Source: Panicum virgatum (Eukaryota; Streptophyta; Magnoliopsida; Poales; Poaceae). Taken from it: a stretch of DNA of 64,000 bases. The translations under genes and the position numbers were made by a program. Shown here piece by piece: positions 12,177 to 24,437 of this stretch (the first letter of the stretch is position 1; each line of letters starts with the position of its first letter). Under the pieces are notes generated by a model that was given only the letters and a program-made list of their open reading frames with translations, did not search any database and was not told where the DNA came from. The stretch is taken from NCBI RefSeq assembly GCF_016808335.1, contig NC_053153.1:29705590-29769589 (forward strand). Direction: 5' to 3'.

Positions 12177-14151
12177 TCACTGAATTGCAACTCTTCGCAG
12201 CTCTGCTAAATGGCTGGTTATCTCCTGTATACACCGCAGCCCATCACTGCCACATTGGAGGGAACTCAATACCTGCTTGAGAAACTCCTGATCAACTTCA
12301 AGTGCCATCAGTCTTGTATTCAACAGCGAAATTTCATTCTTAAGACTTGCTACACCACCCATATTGTCATTGTGTGAAGGAGAACATGAACATTTAGTAT
12401 CCTTGTTGTCCTTGACCATTTCATGTCCTCCATGTTGCTGATCTGAAGTTGATTCGCCACTCATGTGTTCATCCAACAGAGAATTCTCCCTGTACCGGCC
12501 ATCAGCTCTTGTATGATCTTCAAACAGTATGTCCTCTCGACTGATTTTGGCATCATCAGAAGCAAGTCTGTTTGTGGAAATGCCGAGATTTTCCTCCAAT
12601 CTGCCCAAGGATTCTAAAATATATGCCTTTTCATCTTCGAAACATGACATGGTGCTCCTCACAAAATCCAGGCCATTCATGAATTCAGATGCTAGATTCC
12701 TGTCACCTATTGTGTCAGTGGCGTCAATTCGTGCACCATTGAATGGTTCGCTCTCTAGGAGCCTCCGGCAGTTTGCAAGTTCAGCATCCATGTCGAGTAA
12801 TTCTTTCTCCCTCTCTGTAAGCAAATCATGTAGATTCTGTATTGCTTCGTGGTCATGGTCAGCTTGCTGTTCCATCATCCTCAGGTATTGCAGTGCTTCC
12901 ATCTGCATTGCAGCCTTTTCCTCCTGCAATCTATTGATCATGGCCATCGTCTGGCTAGCCGCAACTGCTGAAGCGCTCCGTTCCTCCTCAAGCTCTTTGT
13001 AAAGAGCAGCCATTGACTTCTTGTTGAGCTCGAGTTGCTTCTTTACATTCTCAAGAGAACTTTCCCCTTCGATATCATCAGTGAGGCTCCCGTCTGAAGG
13101 TTCCAGCACAGAATAATTACTCTCAAGAGATGGCTTCTTGCTCGTAGGATTGCTTTCTTCAGTCTGAACATTGATACCAGGCCTAGGAGTGCCTTCACTC
13201 GAAGAACTGTCAAGGCCCCTAACAGAAGACATCTGGGAAAGGAGTGCCTTCACTTCTTGCTGAGTTGTTGAATTGCTGTCCCTGGCAGAGATGATTTCTG
13301 ATGGCCGAGGAGATGTCAAGTTGACCCTAGACGCGAGCACATTTTTTACACTGGTGTTGCGGTCGACAGCAATGCATGTTGGTGCAGCAGACCTATATGT
13401 TGCTGGCTTTGCTGTCCCAGCATGTGCAGAAGGACCGCTGTCCTTTCTAGACTGTCCATCTGATTCATGGTGTTCCTCAATACCCACGACAAAAGCTACA
13501 TCAAGAAATATGATGCAATTAGTTAGAAAATAAAAAATTCACTTATAATAAAACTGAAGTAATTAAAACGCTACACATACCCTTCTCTTTTGGATGATCT
13601 GCAGGGACTTGTTCAGGCACAACCCTGGGTGTCATAGCAACAGTGCTGTCACTTGCATAAACATGGCTCCTAGGATTAGTCTTCTCCAAACGAGATACAT
13701 TATCCCAAGACTCCACAGCTTTGGCAGCTTCGGAATGCTTCTGAGCATTGTGGGTATTCTTGAACAGCTCCGAGCAGCAAGAACACAACCCTCTTGACCT
13801 CGATCTGGAGCTAGAGCATGCAAGGAGGCATGTTTTGCAGAGATCATCAGAGCGTGCAAGCTGGTCGTGGCTCTTGCAGTAAGCCAAAGATGAGACTTCC
13901 GAGCGATGCGCGGCGCAAACCCAATCCACAGAGAACCATGCCTTGCCATGGAGGGCATGGTCCAGCCTCGTGCAGAAGATGCATGGCACCTTGAGCCCGC
14001 AGATGCGCGCCAGCCTTGTCGCGGCGTATGATGCCAGAGCCGCCACATACAGCAGTATGATCACACAAAGCTCGCCGCAAGCGTATGACAGCATGGGCCA
14101 GAACCGGTGCCAGAAGCAGTCCTCTGACCCTGAGCCGGTTTTCGCAGACAT
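12177..14151 (-). CDS. Myosin-binding / zein-binding protein (GTD-binding, DUF593 family)
   Basis: Two exons, 14151-13581 and 13495-12177, joined across an 85-bp GT-AG intron (phase 1), give 629 aa. Residues about 22-44 form a membrane helix. It is followed by cysteine motifs (CIFC at 57-60, then CKTC and CSCC) in the pattern typical of the N-terminus of plant MYOB proteins. A low-complexity linker leads to a predicted coiled coil at about 338-435 (LYKELEEERSASAVAASQTM and onward), the signature GTD-binding domain. A further short coiled coil lies near the C-terminus. Known family role: membrane-anchored adaptors (MYOB; maize FLOURY1 belongs to the group) that bind the globular tail of class XI myosins on vesicles or ER. 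The exact paralogue is not assigned. The ATG precedes MSAKTGSGSE, with the membrane helix at the usual distance. Length is normal for shorter family members and no lesion was seen. Confidence 0.9.
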
Positions 14152-14700
14152 GTCTGATGATCAATGTACATGAAAATTTCACATACAGGTGACGGTGCTT
14201 CCTCGATGAATCACGCAGCGTTGGTGGGGAGGAAAACACTGGATCTTTGTCAGGCCAATGCCTCAATTCTGCTGAAGAAACTTTGATCTCTATACAGACC
14301 TACCAGGGGCAGGCGCCGATGCTGCAACAACCACAGGCCTGGGGGGAGAACCTCGCCGGAGAATCAATCAGTTCCACCAAAAAGGGCGATGAAATGCGTG
14401 GGAAATCCTTGAGAAGATCGGGGGGAAATCCGTGTGGCTTCTTGGCAGGAAAGAGGAGGCCGGGGCGCTCCGATCCCCTGTCTCTCTCCCCCTCCACGCG
14501 GGGGCGAAGAGAGGAGAGAGAAACGAGGAGCCGAATGCGTCTGCCTGCCTTGCGGCCGGGGCCCCCAAACGCGGCGTTTTCCCTCTCCAATGCCCGCATG
14601 CCTAACAGCGTCCGGCGAGAGGTTTCAGCGCGGCCCCTCGTTTTGGGATTACCAAACACCAACAGACAAAATACTGGTGCCGTTTTATAGGTCATCTCAT
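14152..14700 (-). promoter_or_regulatory. 5' flank / probable 5' UTR of the MYOB-like gene
   Basis: GC- and CT-rich sequence directly upstream of the ATG, typical of grass promoter-proximal DNA. Long open frames here appear on both strands and look like composition artefacts. No convincing TATA box was identified, so the transcription start is not placed. Confidence 0.4.
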
Positions 14701-15307
14701 CTGCTTGTAATTTCTACTGCCTTTTGACCAAACAACTATTTCGTGTTAATCAGATTCAAATGGTATGAGAAAAAAAACTACATGCATATCGAGGTTAGAT
14801 TCCTTCACCCAGGTCATTAGCAGGTGTCTTTTGTGCAGCACCCAGTAATCCCAGGCATTGTGGTAGTTTAGAGCAGCTAATAACAGAAACACCAAAGAAC
14901 GGTGACAATGTCAAGGGGCAAAGATTAGTACGAATATGATTCATTGCAAAGCAACAGTTCAAAATTTTAAACATCTCGGGACACATCTTGTACTGTTGTA
15001 CATCATATGTGCGAAATCAACCAAAAATTCGCTTCCATGGACCATAAGCGCAGGCTCTAGCTTCTTTTTTCTCACCAACACCTCAGCCTCCAGTTTTAAA
15101 ACCATGGAATGGATCAAGGCTATAAAACAGTCTACAAAAGAATCTAGATGAAACTATCAGGGTCAAAATTGCAACGGTAGAATCATCTCAGGATAACTAT
15201 CAAAACATCTTTCTGAATCTACTGTATCTGTATTTCCTGTGTTGCCGGTATCAGGGTTTGGGTAGTGTCTTTGCTGGTATGTGCAGAAACAAAACTTTTG
15301 GGAGCTT
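14701..15307. other. Intergenic spacer between the two genic-island genes
   Basis: AT-rich, with no recognisable coding sequence. Both neighbouring genes read leftward, so this holds the 3' UTR of the KH gene (nearest 15307) and distal promoter sequence of the MYOB-like gene. Confidence 0.5.
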
Positions 15308-18300
15308 TCAGTATATCATTTGCAGGCGCTGTTCTGGCAAAGTGACACTGCTTTTCTCAGTAGTAAGAATATTAGCAATGGGAGATCTGGATGCTGGCAA
15401 ATATGATGGAATGAAGTTGAAACTATGACCAGGGGAGGCAGCAGCTGCTTCAGCCATAAAGTTCTAGAAAAGAAAACAATGATCAAGAGGTGAAAAGCCC
15501 ATGTTTGTAACACAGATAACCACGAACAGAGTAATTATAAAGCATCGGCCTAAAACTAGTATTACAGAAAACAAGATGGTATGCAGAAGAAGTAAATAGG
15601 AGCCGCCACCATTTACACTAGTCACAAAGGAGTTGACTCATTCTTCGGCCAATATTAATGTCAGTTCATCATTGAAATATGCACTTATAACACATCTAAA
15701 CGATAACAAGAGCAAGGAATCATTTTGATGACCTGGTATTCTCAAATGGAATGTTTCAGCATAAAAGCTCTAGATATAAGTACAGATAACATGATGCATT
15801 ACTCCTTAAAAGGAAAAGGAAAGCACCACATCACCAGGATTGTAGCTATTAGCCTGTCTGCCGATGCACTTGACTGATGTTGAGCATTTGAACAAAACCA
15901 GCAAGGCATTCATCGCAGAAAGAGGCAGATTCCTACCCAACAAGTGCCACTAGATTAAGAGGACTGAACGTAATAGACACTGAACATAGGCATCCAACCA
16001 GGGGACAGAGAACTTTATATATGCAACCACAGAGGACTCTACCGGGAAATTTAATAAAATTATTTGCTCAGCATAATAACCATGTAATATATGATAGTTA
16101 ATATATGATCTTAGAAGACATATAAGAAATCTCTTAGAATACCTTAATCAGCTGTTCTGCAGTAAGAACATCTGTTGCAGCACTTCCAGTGATCTCAATA
16201 GACATTATGCTCTCCTCGGAATTGTTTATCAAAATGCTCGACCTACTGGTACGACGAATATATTCAATTCTTTCACCAGATGGGCCAATTACAGCTTCAG
16301 CATAGAATATTGGAACTTGCATCTTCTTCTTAACCTGTCAAACAACCCACCATCCCAAATAGATATAACCAATTTTAGCAGGACAATCAAAACATACAAT
16401 CAAGCGTACAAATATGACGCCTTTGGTAACCACAGACCTGAGAAGAAACTGCTGCAGACCAACTGGTTGATGAAGGCGGAGTCTGATGTTGTGGTGCTTC
16501 TGGCCCACATGCAGATACACGACAGTGTAGAAGATTTTCCACAGTAGTTGGTGGACGCATCCTGAAGGGTGGAGATGCTTCTCGTCCACATGCAGAAATA
16601 CCAGTATTTGGAGGTAGTTCAGTTGCATCTGATGGAGACACCCTGGTTGGATGAGCTTCACTTACATGTAAAGATTTTCCAAAGCGTGGATGTTTACACA
16701 TTTCATCTGATTGATATGTCTGTCTCTGTGGATGTGCTTGTTGTCCATACACAGATATAAGGGAGCGAATTCTTTCAACAGAAGCTGTTGGACTAATTGG
16801 AGTTGCATGCCATCCATGTATGAGGTTGCAGTGTGAATGTAATTTCATAGGAGCTGAATGATATGCCTCCATAGGTGAAGATGCTTTTGGCCAATATGCA
16901 CTTCTAGCATGGTTTGGTGGTGTAACCGATCGATATCGCCTGAATGATGTAGATGTCTCCCATCTGTGTTCAAATGCATCAGCATGTAGAAGACTTTCGA
17001 TAGGATGCCTGACCCTCAAATAGGAAGTGTCACTCCATAGTTCACAATGAAAATCTTCAGCACATACAGAGTGATAGCCTGGACTAACTGCGTGCACAGG
17101 GCCATCAGGATGGTCAATGTAGTGGCATGGAGGCATGTCCGTGTGCAATATTGGCATAGGGACCTGAAGGAGTCATCAATATTAAATGTTGATAAGGATA
17201 AAAAAGTTCTCATCTCAGTATGCCTGTTAAGCAACTAATGTTCTAAAATTTGGCAGCTTACATGATGGTCAAACAATGGGATGACACTCCGATCAACCAG
17301 ATACTTCCTCAGATGAGAAGCAACAAGTTCCAAAGCCTTATGCACTCCTGCAGGCAGTCCCCATATTTCAATAACCTTATCTTCTTCCAGTGCAACAGGC
17401 GGCAGGTCACCATCTAAACAGTTAAACCATGTAATGAATGAGGTACATACTCAATAATACTGAAGGCTGGACTGACAACCCAGCAATACCAATTGCAAGA
17501 ATAACACCCTCAAACTGTCTGTCATGGTATCTCCAGATGGACAAGATAGATTCTCATGTAAGCCAATAACAAGTTGAGACATGAATTTAAATAATGCTGA
17601 ACAAGTGAACACACTTTAATTCAAAGATGGATCATGGATGAGGTAAAAATCATGCTACTTCTAGTTCAACAGGGCATGCATCATGTGATTTTTATGAAGT
17701 AATAGTTGAAACTGTTTCTTTTCTGTTCTATTAATGAATCAAGAGCTGTCATGTCAGTGTTAAAGTTGAAAAGTAAGAAAAGAAAGGTACATGAACAATT
17801 AAGGAGTTTAGAAATTCCAGCACAGTTTGTACTTTACCAGAACTCTTTGAATGTAGGCCAATATTTTCTGACCATATATGAGATATTAATACCTGACAAC
17901 ATATAACACATATATGCATCACACACCATCGCTACAGCAACACTACATTTCAGAAGTGCATCAACAATCTAATATTAATAAGTTCAACCATGTTTGAGAA
18001 AAGATGCAATCATGCAATTGAAACAACAGGTGGTACTTCTGTGATGAGAGCAAAGCACAATTTATGCTAACATGAGCTTCAGCAGAGCAAGTTGGGCAGA
18101 AACAGGATTAACTGCTCTACTTTCATACTTCATTAGGTACAAAATCCTGTTGCTTGCAGCAGATTACTCATATTCTCACTAAGTCAGTGCAATCATCTGT
18201 AGATCACCATGCACTTCTATGACAATCACTGATATCAGCAGAAGGAAGAGTAGCGGGAAAATGAGCTGAGAGGTACATGAAATCAAAGTAAGAAAGATAC

Positions 18301-19882
18301 CAAGGACACGGATATTGGTTTGAGAAGATTGCATGATTGAACTTATCATCACACCCTGCTCACCAATAAGGCTTGTTGCCTGTTCACTTGGTGTAAGAAT
18401 CCGTGTCACAATTGTACTATTGGATCCCAAATCTAAATCATCATCTTTAATTGTTTGCTGATATACTCTTAGTAGTGCATCCATGGCCGGAGGTAATGGC
18501 GCATCAGGCTGCTCCTTTCCGAAAATTATTACCTTCCAAAAAGAAAATGAGAGCAAGTTTTAGGACAATTCTTTACGTTGAACCAACACATGAAGGAATT
18601 TTGAATTGTCTATATCAGCCAGCTCAGCAAAAATTTAACGGGAGATAAAGCTCTGTGATGGGTATGGCATGAATTAAACAACTTTCAGAACAAGTTGCAT
18701 GAAACGGATAATTTTAAAAGCAATGGTAAGTGAGACAGTGGCGTGAACCTAAATTTTCCAAGCATAAATCAAGCTCTTTTTTAGGAGCTATTTTGAAGAG
18801 TTTTTTATTATTATGATCAGCTGGTGTTTCGATTGTTCTCTTGTTTTGTTCAGCCATACAAGAATATATGATGAGCCATACTTAGTAAGTGGCAAATGCT
18901 TTATTTGTTCTCTTGTTTTGTCTCAAAATATTTCTTCAAATCCTCAACAACGAAATATTCTTCAGTCTTCACTATATATATTGTTTAGATTTCACAGGAT
19001 ATCGCGGAAATAAGGATTCACAGTTTTAGCAGTACTGCTCTAGCTCCTGGGTACTCATGGAGGGCCCGGTTGTTACAATAAAATGTACAATTTATAATAA
19101 TTAACAGCAAATCACAACACTAAGATAGTGGTGGGTGTTTAATAGGGGCTCTCTTTATCCCCTTTCTTATATAATATAATGATACGCAGCTCTCCAGCTG
19201 TGCTGACAAAATGCCCTGTCTTTGACCAGGATAAAGTGAACTAAATATAGGATTCGTGTGTGTTAAACATTGATAGTTAGCTGAAGTTTGATTAGGCCTG
19301 CAAATTTAATGAAATCAAGATGCATTTTTATCTATTGTACTAACTAAACCAAAAAGGTGTTTATTACAAACAAATAGCAACAAGTTGTAATCGATCACAA
19401 GTAGCAAATGAACATATTGTTTCCTGAAAGATAAAAGGGAAATATAATGCAGCCAAAAATACAATAAATTGTATTATCCAATGAACAGGAAACATAAACT
19501 CCTTAAGGTCCTGTTTGGAAACCAGAAAAATCCTAAATCAACTATAAGGTAACTGTGCAGTGGACAACTTAGAACTTACAGCTTGCTCTGCCGCACAAAG
19601 ATGGCCACCTATAATTCGGACACAGGCTTTTGTTTCCTCACACAGCCTTCTAACCCTTTCTCCTTTGTGGCCAATTATCGCACCGACTTTATGTGAAGGA
19701 ATCAGCATCCTGAAGACACTGGTTCCAGGCCAACCAGGATACCTGTTTTCACCAGCAGAGGGGGTGGTACTACCAGAGTCTTCATCATCAACAGACCCTT
19801 GTTTCAGGGGACTCTGCTCACGGGATTTGCCTGCCACTTTATGAACCTCTTGCTCCTTGGAACTTGACTGCATCTTAGCCAT
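15308..19882 (-). CDS. Triple KH-domain RNA-binding protein, FLK/PEPPER type
   Basis: Coding exons: 19882-19580, 18532-18301, 17413-17262, 17163-16438, 16334-16143 and 15463-15308, with GT-AG borders throughout; the frame stays open for 586 aa. KH1 spans about 55-128 ([12 protein letters not shown] then GHKG at 71-74), KH2 about 140-225 (GEQG at 158-161), KH3 about 476-540 (GPSG at 488-491). Each keeps a GxxG loop, which contacts single-stranded RNA. The long exon between KH2 and KH3 encodes a His/Ser/Pro/Tyr-rich linker. The PGWPG lead-in to KH1 and the spacing match Arabidopsis FLOWERING LOCUS K and PEPPER, nuclear regulators of flowering-related transcripts. The function here is inferred from family. 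Start: the ATG at 19882 follows an in-frame intron border, and the upstream exon has no ATG. Confidence 0.88.
19130..19220 (+). repeat. L1 LINE 3'-end remnant in the second intron of the KH gene
   Basis: The stretch with CTCTTTATCCCC...ATGATACGCAGCTCTCC resembles the conserved 3' terminus of plant L1 LINEs, which usually continues into a poly(A) tail. Only the tail end is present. It lies within the intron between exons 19580-19882 and 18301-18532. Confidence 0.4.
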
Positions 19883-19892
19883 GCCACCAGCA

Positions 19893-20640
19893 CTGAAGCA
19901 CCAAAACATATAAACACAGGTCAAATTAACACCCAATAGAAACAGTCAAATAATAATGATAACAGTGTTACATCTTAATGGTTAGGAGAAAGCAATAATG
20001 ATGGGAAATGTTGAAGAATCAGAGCATTTCCACAGATACACAATAGAAACACACGCCGTAAGAACAATCAGGCTCGAAAATCCGCATATGCCAGCAATGT
20101 CCGATACTGATCTCAAGCATCAAGCACCCTTTCAGTATCCAGACCATAATCTTAGTCCTATGTAAACATCATACGAGCAGTAATCCGCAGATATAAATCC
20201 AAAACTAGGCCTAATAAGAATAAAAGGGAAGATAAAAATACAGCGACATAGCTTGCGATTAGATCAAGTCGACGCCGTTTCGCACCCGCCACCCTCAAAC
20301 GCTCAGGTCTACACCGCGCTCCCTCAATCCGGCCACATCATCCTTCCCCCAACCCTAGAAACGGAAGCGCGGCTCCTAGCGCCGACCGCGGGGGGCGATG
20401 CCCCGCCGCCGCCCAACCCGACCAGAGAGCGCGATTCCCGGGACGCGCGCGCGCTCACGCACGGGAGACAGGACGGGTAGGGGCGCAGGGCTTATGCATA
20501 CCTCCTCGTATGAAGGGGGCCGGCGGGGCGGAGGAGGAGCGGAGCACGCGGTGGAGGCAGAATGGCGGCCTCGACGACGAGCCGTGGCGCGGCGGAGCAC
20601 GTGAGGAGTCAAGGGGTTGGAGAGAGAGGAAGGGGTTTTA
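19893..20640 (-). promoter_or_regulatory. 5' UTR exon and 609-bp leader intron of the KH gene
   Basis: The acceptor CAG at 19893-19895 opens the ATG-containing exon. A matching donor (GAGGAG then GTATGC) sits at 20501, giving a leader intron of 19893-20501. The GC-rich sequence 20502 to about 20640 contains no ATG on the minus strand, so it is read as a non-coding first exon; its 5' edge is approximate. The large first intron in the leader could carry regulatory signals. Confidence 0.6.
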
Positions 20641-21048
20641 AACTTGGTGGAGAGCAGAGGGGTTAAGCGCAGCAGCAGCAGCAGAGCAGGAGGCAGGAGC
20701 ACCCGATTCACACCTGTCACCAGCGGCTGTTTGGGCCTTGTGTGTGTTTCCTGTGGGCTGGGCCGAAAGGGTTTGGACAATCCAGGCCCAGCAGAGGCCC
20801 ACTTCTCTGATTTTTCTTATTTTTCTCTCATTACTCCCACCTGATGACCTCAACCTTCTAAGTCCCAAAAGGAAATGTTTAAGTCACTCAACCTTTTTTT
20901 TTTTGAGAACGTGCACGCACTTATTTCACTAAGAAGAAGAAGCGACCTTTATGAATTCACCCCGATCAAATAAGACCAGCTATCCTGAGGGATATTCCCA
21001 AAAGAAGGAGCCTCGCATAAGGCTCCCCCTACCTCTACCGCTGTGGAT
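20641..21048. other. Upstream region of the KH gene; possible antisense L1 tail
   Basis: Contains the presumed core promoter next to the GC-rich first exon. A T-run (about 20889-20900) followed by GAGAACGTGCACGC could be the reverse-oriented end of a LINE. No gene was seen. Confidence 0.35.
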
Positions 21049-21053
21049 TGTAT

Positions 21054-24000
21054 TGAAGCGTCCCCTCATAAAATAAGACTTAAATGTGATACAAAACACC
21101 AGTCCCAGGAGGCTGATGCCACATTTATTACATCAGATGGTTCAAAACCGTACAAACCTTGGAGGACACTCGATACAGATAATGATAATAAGTAACCAAG
21201 TTACAACATAACACCAGACCGCAAACCACATGGGGGCTAGCGCGGGCTCAGAGTATTGCGTCAGCGAAAACATCTCGAACAGGGCCGGTTCCACAGGCAA
21301 GGTTGGGTGTAGAACGATAACCCTACTCAGCGTCGTCTGGTACGAAGTCTGGATCTTCTTCTGTAAAAAGTAAGAATGGGGTGAGTACAAACGTACTCAG
21401 CAAGTCCAACCACACCCACGGAGGGGGGGTTAAATCAGAATAATATGCACAGGTGAATCAAGGGTAAGGTTACGGTTTAATTTGCGGAAAGCTAAGTTTA
21501 ATGCGGGGGTTTGTTTAGCTAAAACATTTCAGAAATCAGTTTTTATATTGAGTAATACGGAGTTCAAGTTTTAAACTGCTACCGGACTCCCCGTCCGTCG
21601 TAGCACACGGCACAACTGCCGGACACAATTCCAAAACAACTCACACCAGCCCATCCCAAAGAAACACTAGTTATGTGACCACACCATAACTCGCCCAATA
21701 CCGTGGGCATGGCTATTCGAATAGCTTTTAACTCTGCAGAGGTGTGCAACTTTACCCACAAGTAGGATACCACAACTCGAACACCGTCGTGTCGGTGTAG
21801 ATCCCAACATAGCCATTACCCACCATAGCTAAGCCTGACTAGCCATCACGGGATTCACCAAGGGGTCATCGACCTAACTCTGAGGTATAATCGGGGTATA
21901 AGTCACACTGAGCATATCCCTTCTCCTTGATCACCCGTTGCTCTCAGCCCTCCTGATGGCTATCACACCAACTAGTGGGATTTATGCTACGCCGTTGCCC
22001 ATACAACGGTCGAGTGGTTTGCACGATAGTGGAGTTAGGTGAGATGACACACCAGCTCGATCCTTAGACACGACAAGATGTATATCTCCCTTCTCTGCCC
22101 TGCCACATTGGCACGAGCACACCAAATGGCAAATCCTTAGAAATGACATCCATCCCGTCTAAACTTTCTTTACAAAAACACCACATTTATCCCATCCCAT
22201 ACGCACACATTTTCTTTATAAAATAAATAGTATTATGAGTAAAGTCCTAAGCGTTCTAATATCGATTAACGTCCAAGCAAAATCAGATATTAATCTAGGT
22301 GGTCAAGGAATGGTTATCACAAATCAAGGGGTGGCTATCCAACCGTGTTTTCATGCAAGCAAAACATATGCAATTTTATAAAACAGGCCATTGGGTTGTG
22401 TTTATAAAAACTAGGACAGAAACATGCATCAAAGGATGGGATTGAACTTGCCGTCTTCAAAGCCTTCTGGGATGTCCTGTCCTTCGGGCTCGGGGTCGCG
22501 GAACGGGTCCTCGTTCTCCTGCTAACAGTACTGCTCGTTGACGGGCTCTCCTTCGTTCACTCCGTGGTCTACAGCGCACACAAACAAGCACCCAATCAAG
22601 ACACAAAACTTAAAGATTTATCGTTGAGCTCGAAACGGAAACACATAAAATATGGAGTTCGGAGTAATATTTTTGGGTGGATTCTTAATGGCATGGCCGA
22701 AACTAGGTTAGAAAAGACGTGGTAACATTTCGGGTTGATCAGAGTTCATTAGGTGCATGAAATAATAAGTTGTGTAGAGGTTTATGGGTTAATCAAGGGG
22801 TTAGGGTCCTAGTCGTAATTAATCTTGAGTAGGCAGGGGTCTGTTTGTAATTTTTGGAAGCATTTGGGTTATTCTGGAGAGATCAGGGGTCTATTTGAAA
22901 TTTAGTTTATACTAGAGGGGGGGGTTTATTTGCGAATATATTAAGGGTGGGGGTGTTTCTGCAAAAAGGATAAAAGGGTGGAGGGTTTCTTTAAGAAATA
23001 AAGGAAAAGGGGAGGGGCTTTTGGGCTAATTGCCATCTCCTTCCTCTCCCCACGCGGAACAGAGGAGAGGGGGGGGGGCGCTCGGCGCCGGCGATTCGGC
23101 GGCGTGAGGGCTCGGCGTCGGCTCGGGGTAGGGGGAAAAGGGGCAGTGGGATGTGGGGGATTGATCCCCCCGCTCACCTCGGCCCGGGGCGTAGCGAGGA
23201 GGCGGGTCAGTGTGAGCAGGCGGCGGCGGCACTAGCGGCGTGCGGCGGCGGCGCTGAGAGCTGTGAGGAGGAGGCGCGCAGGGGTCGGCGAGGTTGAGGT
23301 GGGCTTGGAGGCGGGGCTAGGGTCCCTTTTATAGCCGCGGGAAGGCGGTGGAGTGGAGGAGGCGGTGATGGCGGCCGGCGAGCCTTGCGGCCACCATTGA
23401 TGGCGTTCTGGCCCCTTGCGAGCGTCGCGGAGCGAGGCACGGGCGGCGAGGCGGCCACAGTTGACGGGACGCGAGCGGTAGCGGCGAGCACAGGGTGGTG
23501 CTGTGCGGCCCAGGGCGGTGGCGCTAGTGGCGAGGGCGGGCGCTGTGCGTGGCCGCGTGCGCATGGACGCCGCCGAGCAGAGCGGGGCAGCGGTGGGGCA
23601 AGTGCGCGGGCACGTGGGCGCAGGCGAGCGGGACCGGGGCAAGGTGCTAGCGGCGGGCGTCTCGGCATTGAGCGGGGCGGCGCAGCGACGGGCGGCGCGC
23701 GGCGTGGCCAGGCACGCACGCGGGCACGGCGAGCTGCGCGGGTACGGACCGGCGCGCGGCGCGGGCACGCGGTGCGCGTGCGCGTCGCAGCGCGGCGCGA
23801 CGCGAGCGTGCGCGCGCGGGCGCACGGTTGGCCGGGGCGGGGCGCTGCGGTGCGCGCGAACGCGGCCGGTAGGAGCAGGCCGAAGCGGGGCGGCATGGTG
23901 CGCGCGCGAGGCCGGCGAGGTGGTCAGGCCGCTCGGCTCGGGAAGGAGGGGAGGCGTGCGCACCGGTAGCAGCCCGGGCAGGCACGCGCGTGGTGGCGTG

Positions 24001-24437
24001 GTGCAGCTCGGGCAGGCGCGACGGGGGGGAGGGAGAAAAGAAAAGAAAAGAAGGAAAGAAAAGAAAAAAGGGAAAAGGGAAAAGAAATAGAGGAAAAGAA
24101 GAAAAGGGGAGGGGAAAACAAAAAAAGAGGGGGGAGGGAAAAGTGGGCACGCGCCGGCGGCGATCGCGGGGTGCGCGGGCCAGCGGCCAGCGTGCGCGGT
24201 CGGGTGCGCGCCAGGGAGGAGAGGGAGGAAAAGGAGAAAGAGAGGGAGAGATTCGCGGCGGTCGGACGCGACGCGTCGCGCTGGATGGGAAATGGATGGG
24301 ACGCACATTGAAAACAGGTGTCGAGTTGTTCAGGAGAAATTCTGGGACTATGGTTCAGGGTTTAAGGGGAGTCGAGCTCAACGACGAAAAACAACTTTAG
24401 CGCATGATTTATTTTAGTAAATTTTCGGGATGTTACA
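21054..24437 (-). repeat. 3' LTR of the chromovirus (complete, 3384 bp)
   Basis: TG...CA ends. Its terminal 733 bp (23705-24437) recur at 27816-28542. It includes a very GC-rich block (23030-24290) with a purine-rich GAAAAGA tract. The large open frames on both strands here are composition effects. The GGGTGAGTACAAACGTACTCAGC motif near 21380 is typical of grass gypsy LTRs. Confidence 0.85.

Noticed and set aside
12529..13002. 157-codon plus-strand frame
   Set aside because: Shadow of the coiled-coil exon of the MYOB-like gene on the other strand; Ser/Leu-rich composition is what antisense of a Glu/Lys-rich coil gives.
20253..20780. Coding potential in the first exon of the KH gene
   Set aside because: The exon ending at 20502 has no ATG on the minus strand, and the KH frame has a good ATG in the next exon, so it is treated as 5' UTR.
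23200..24310. Long Arg/Ala/Pro-rich frames up to 358 codons on the minus strand and others on the plus strand
   Set aside because: They lie within the chromovirus LTR, overlap in several frames at once, are low-complexity, and are only partly repeated in the truncated LTR.
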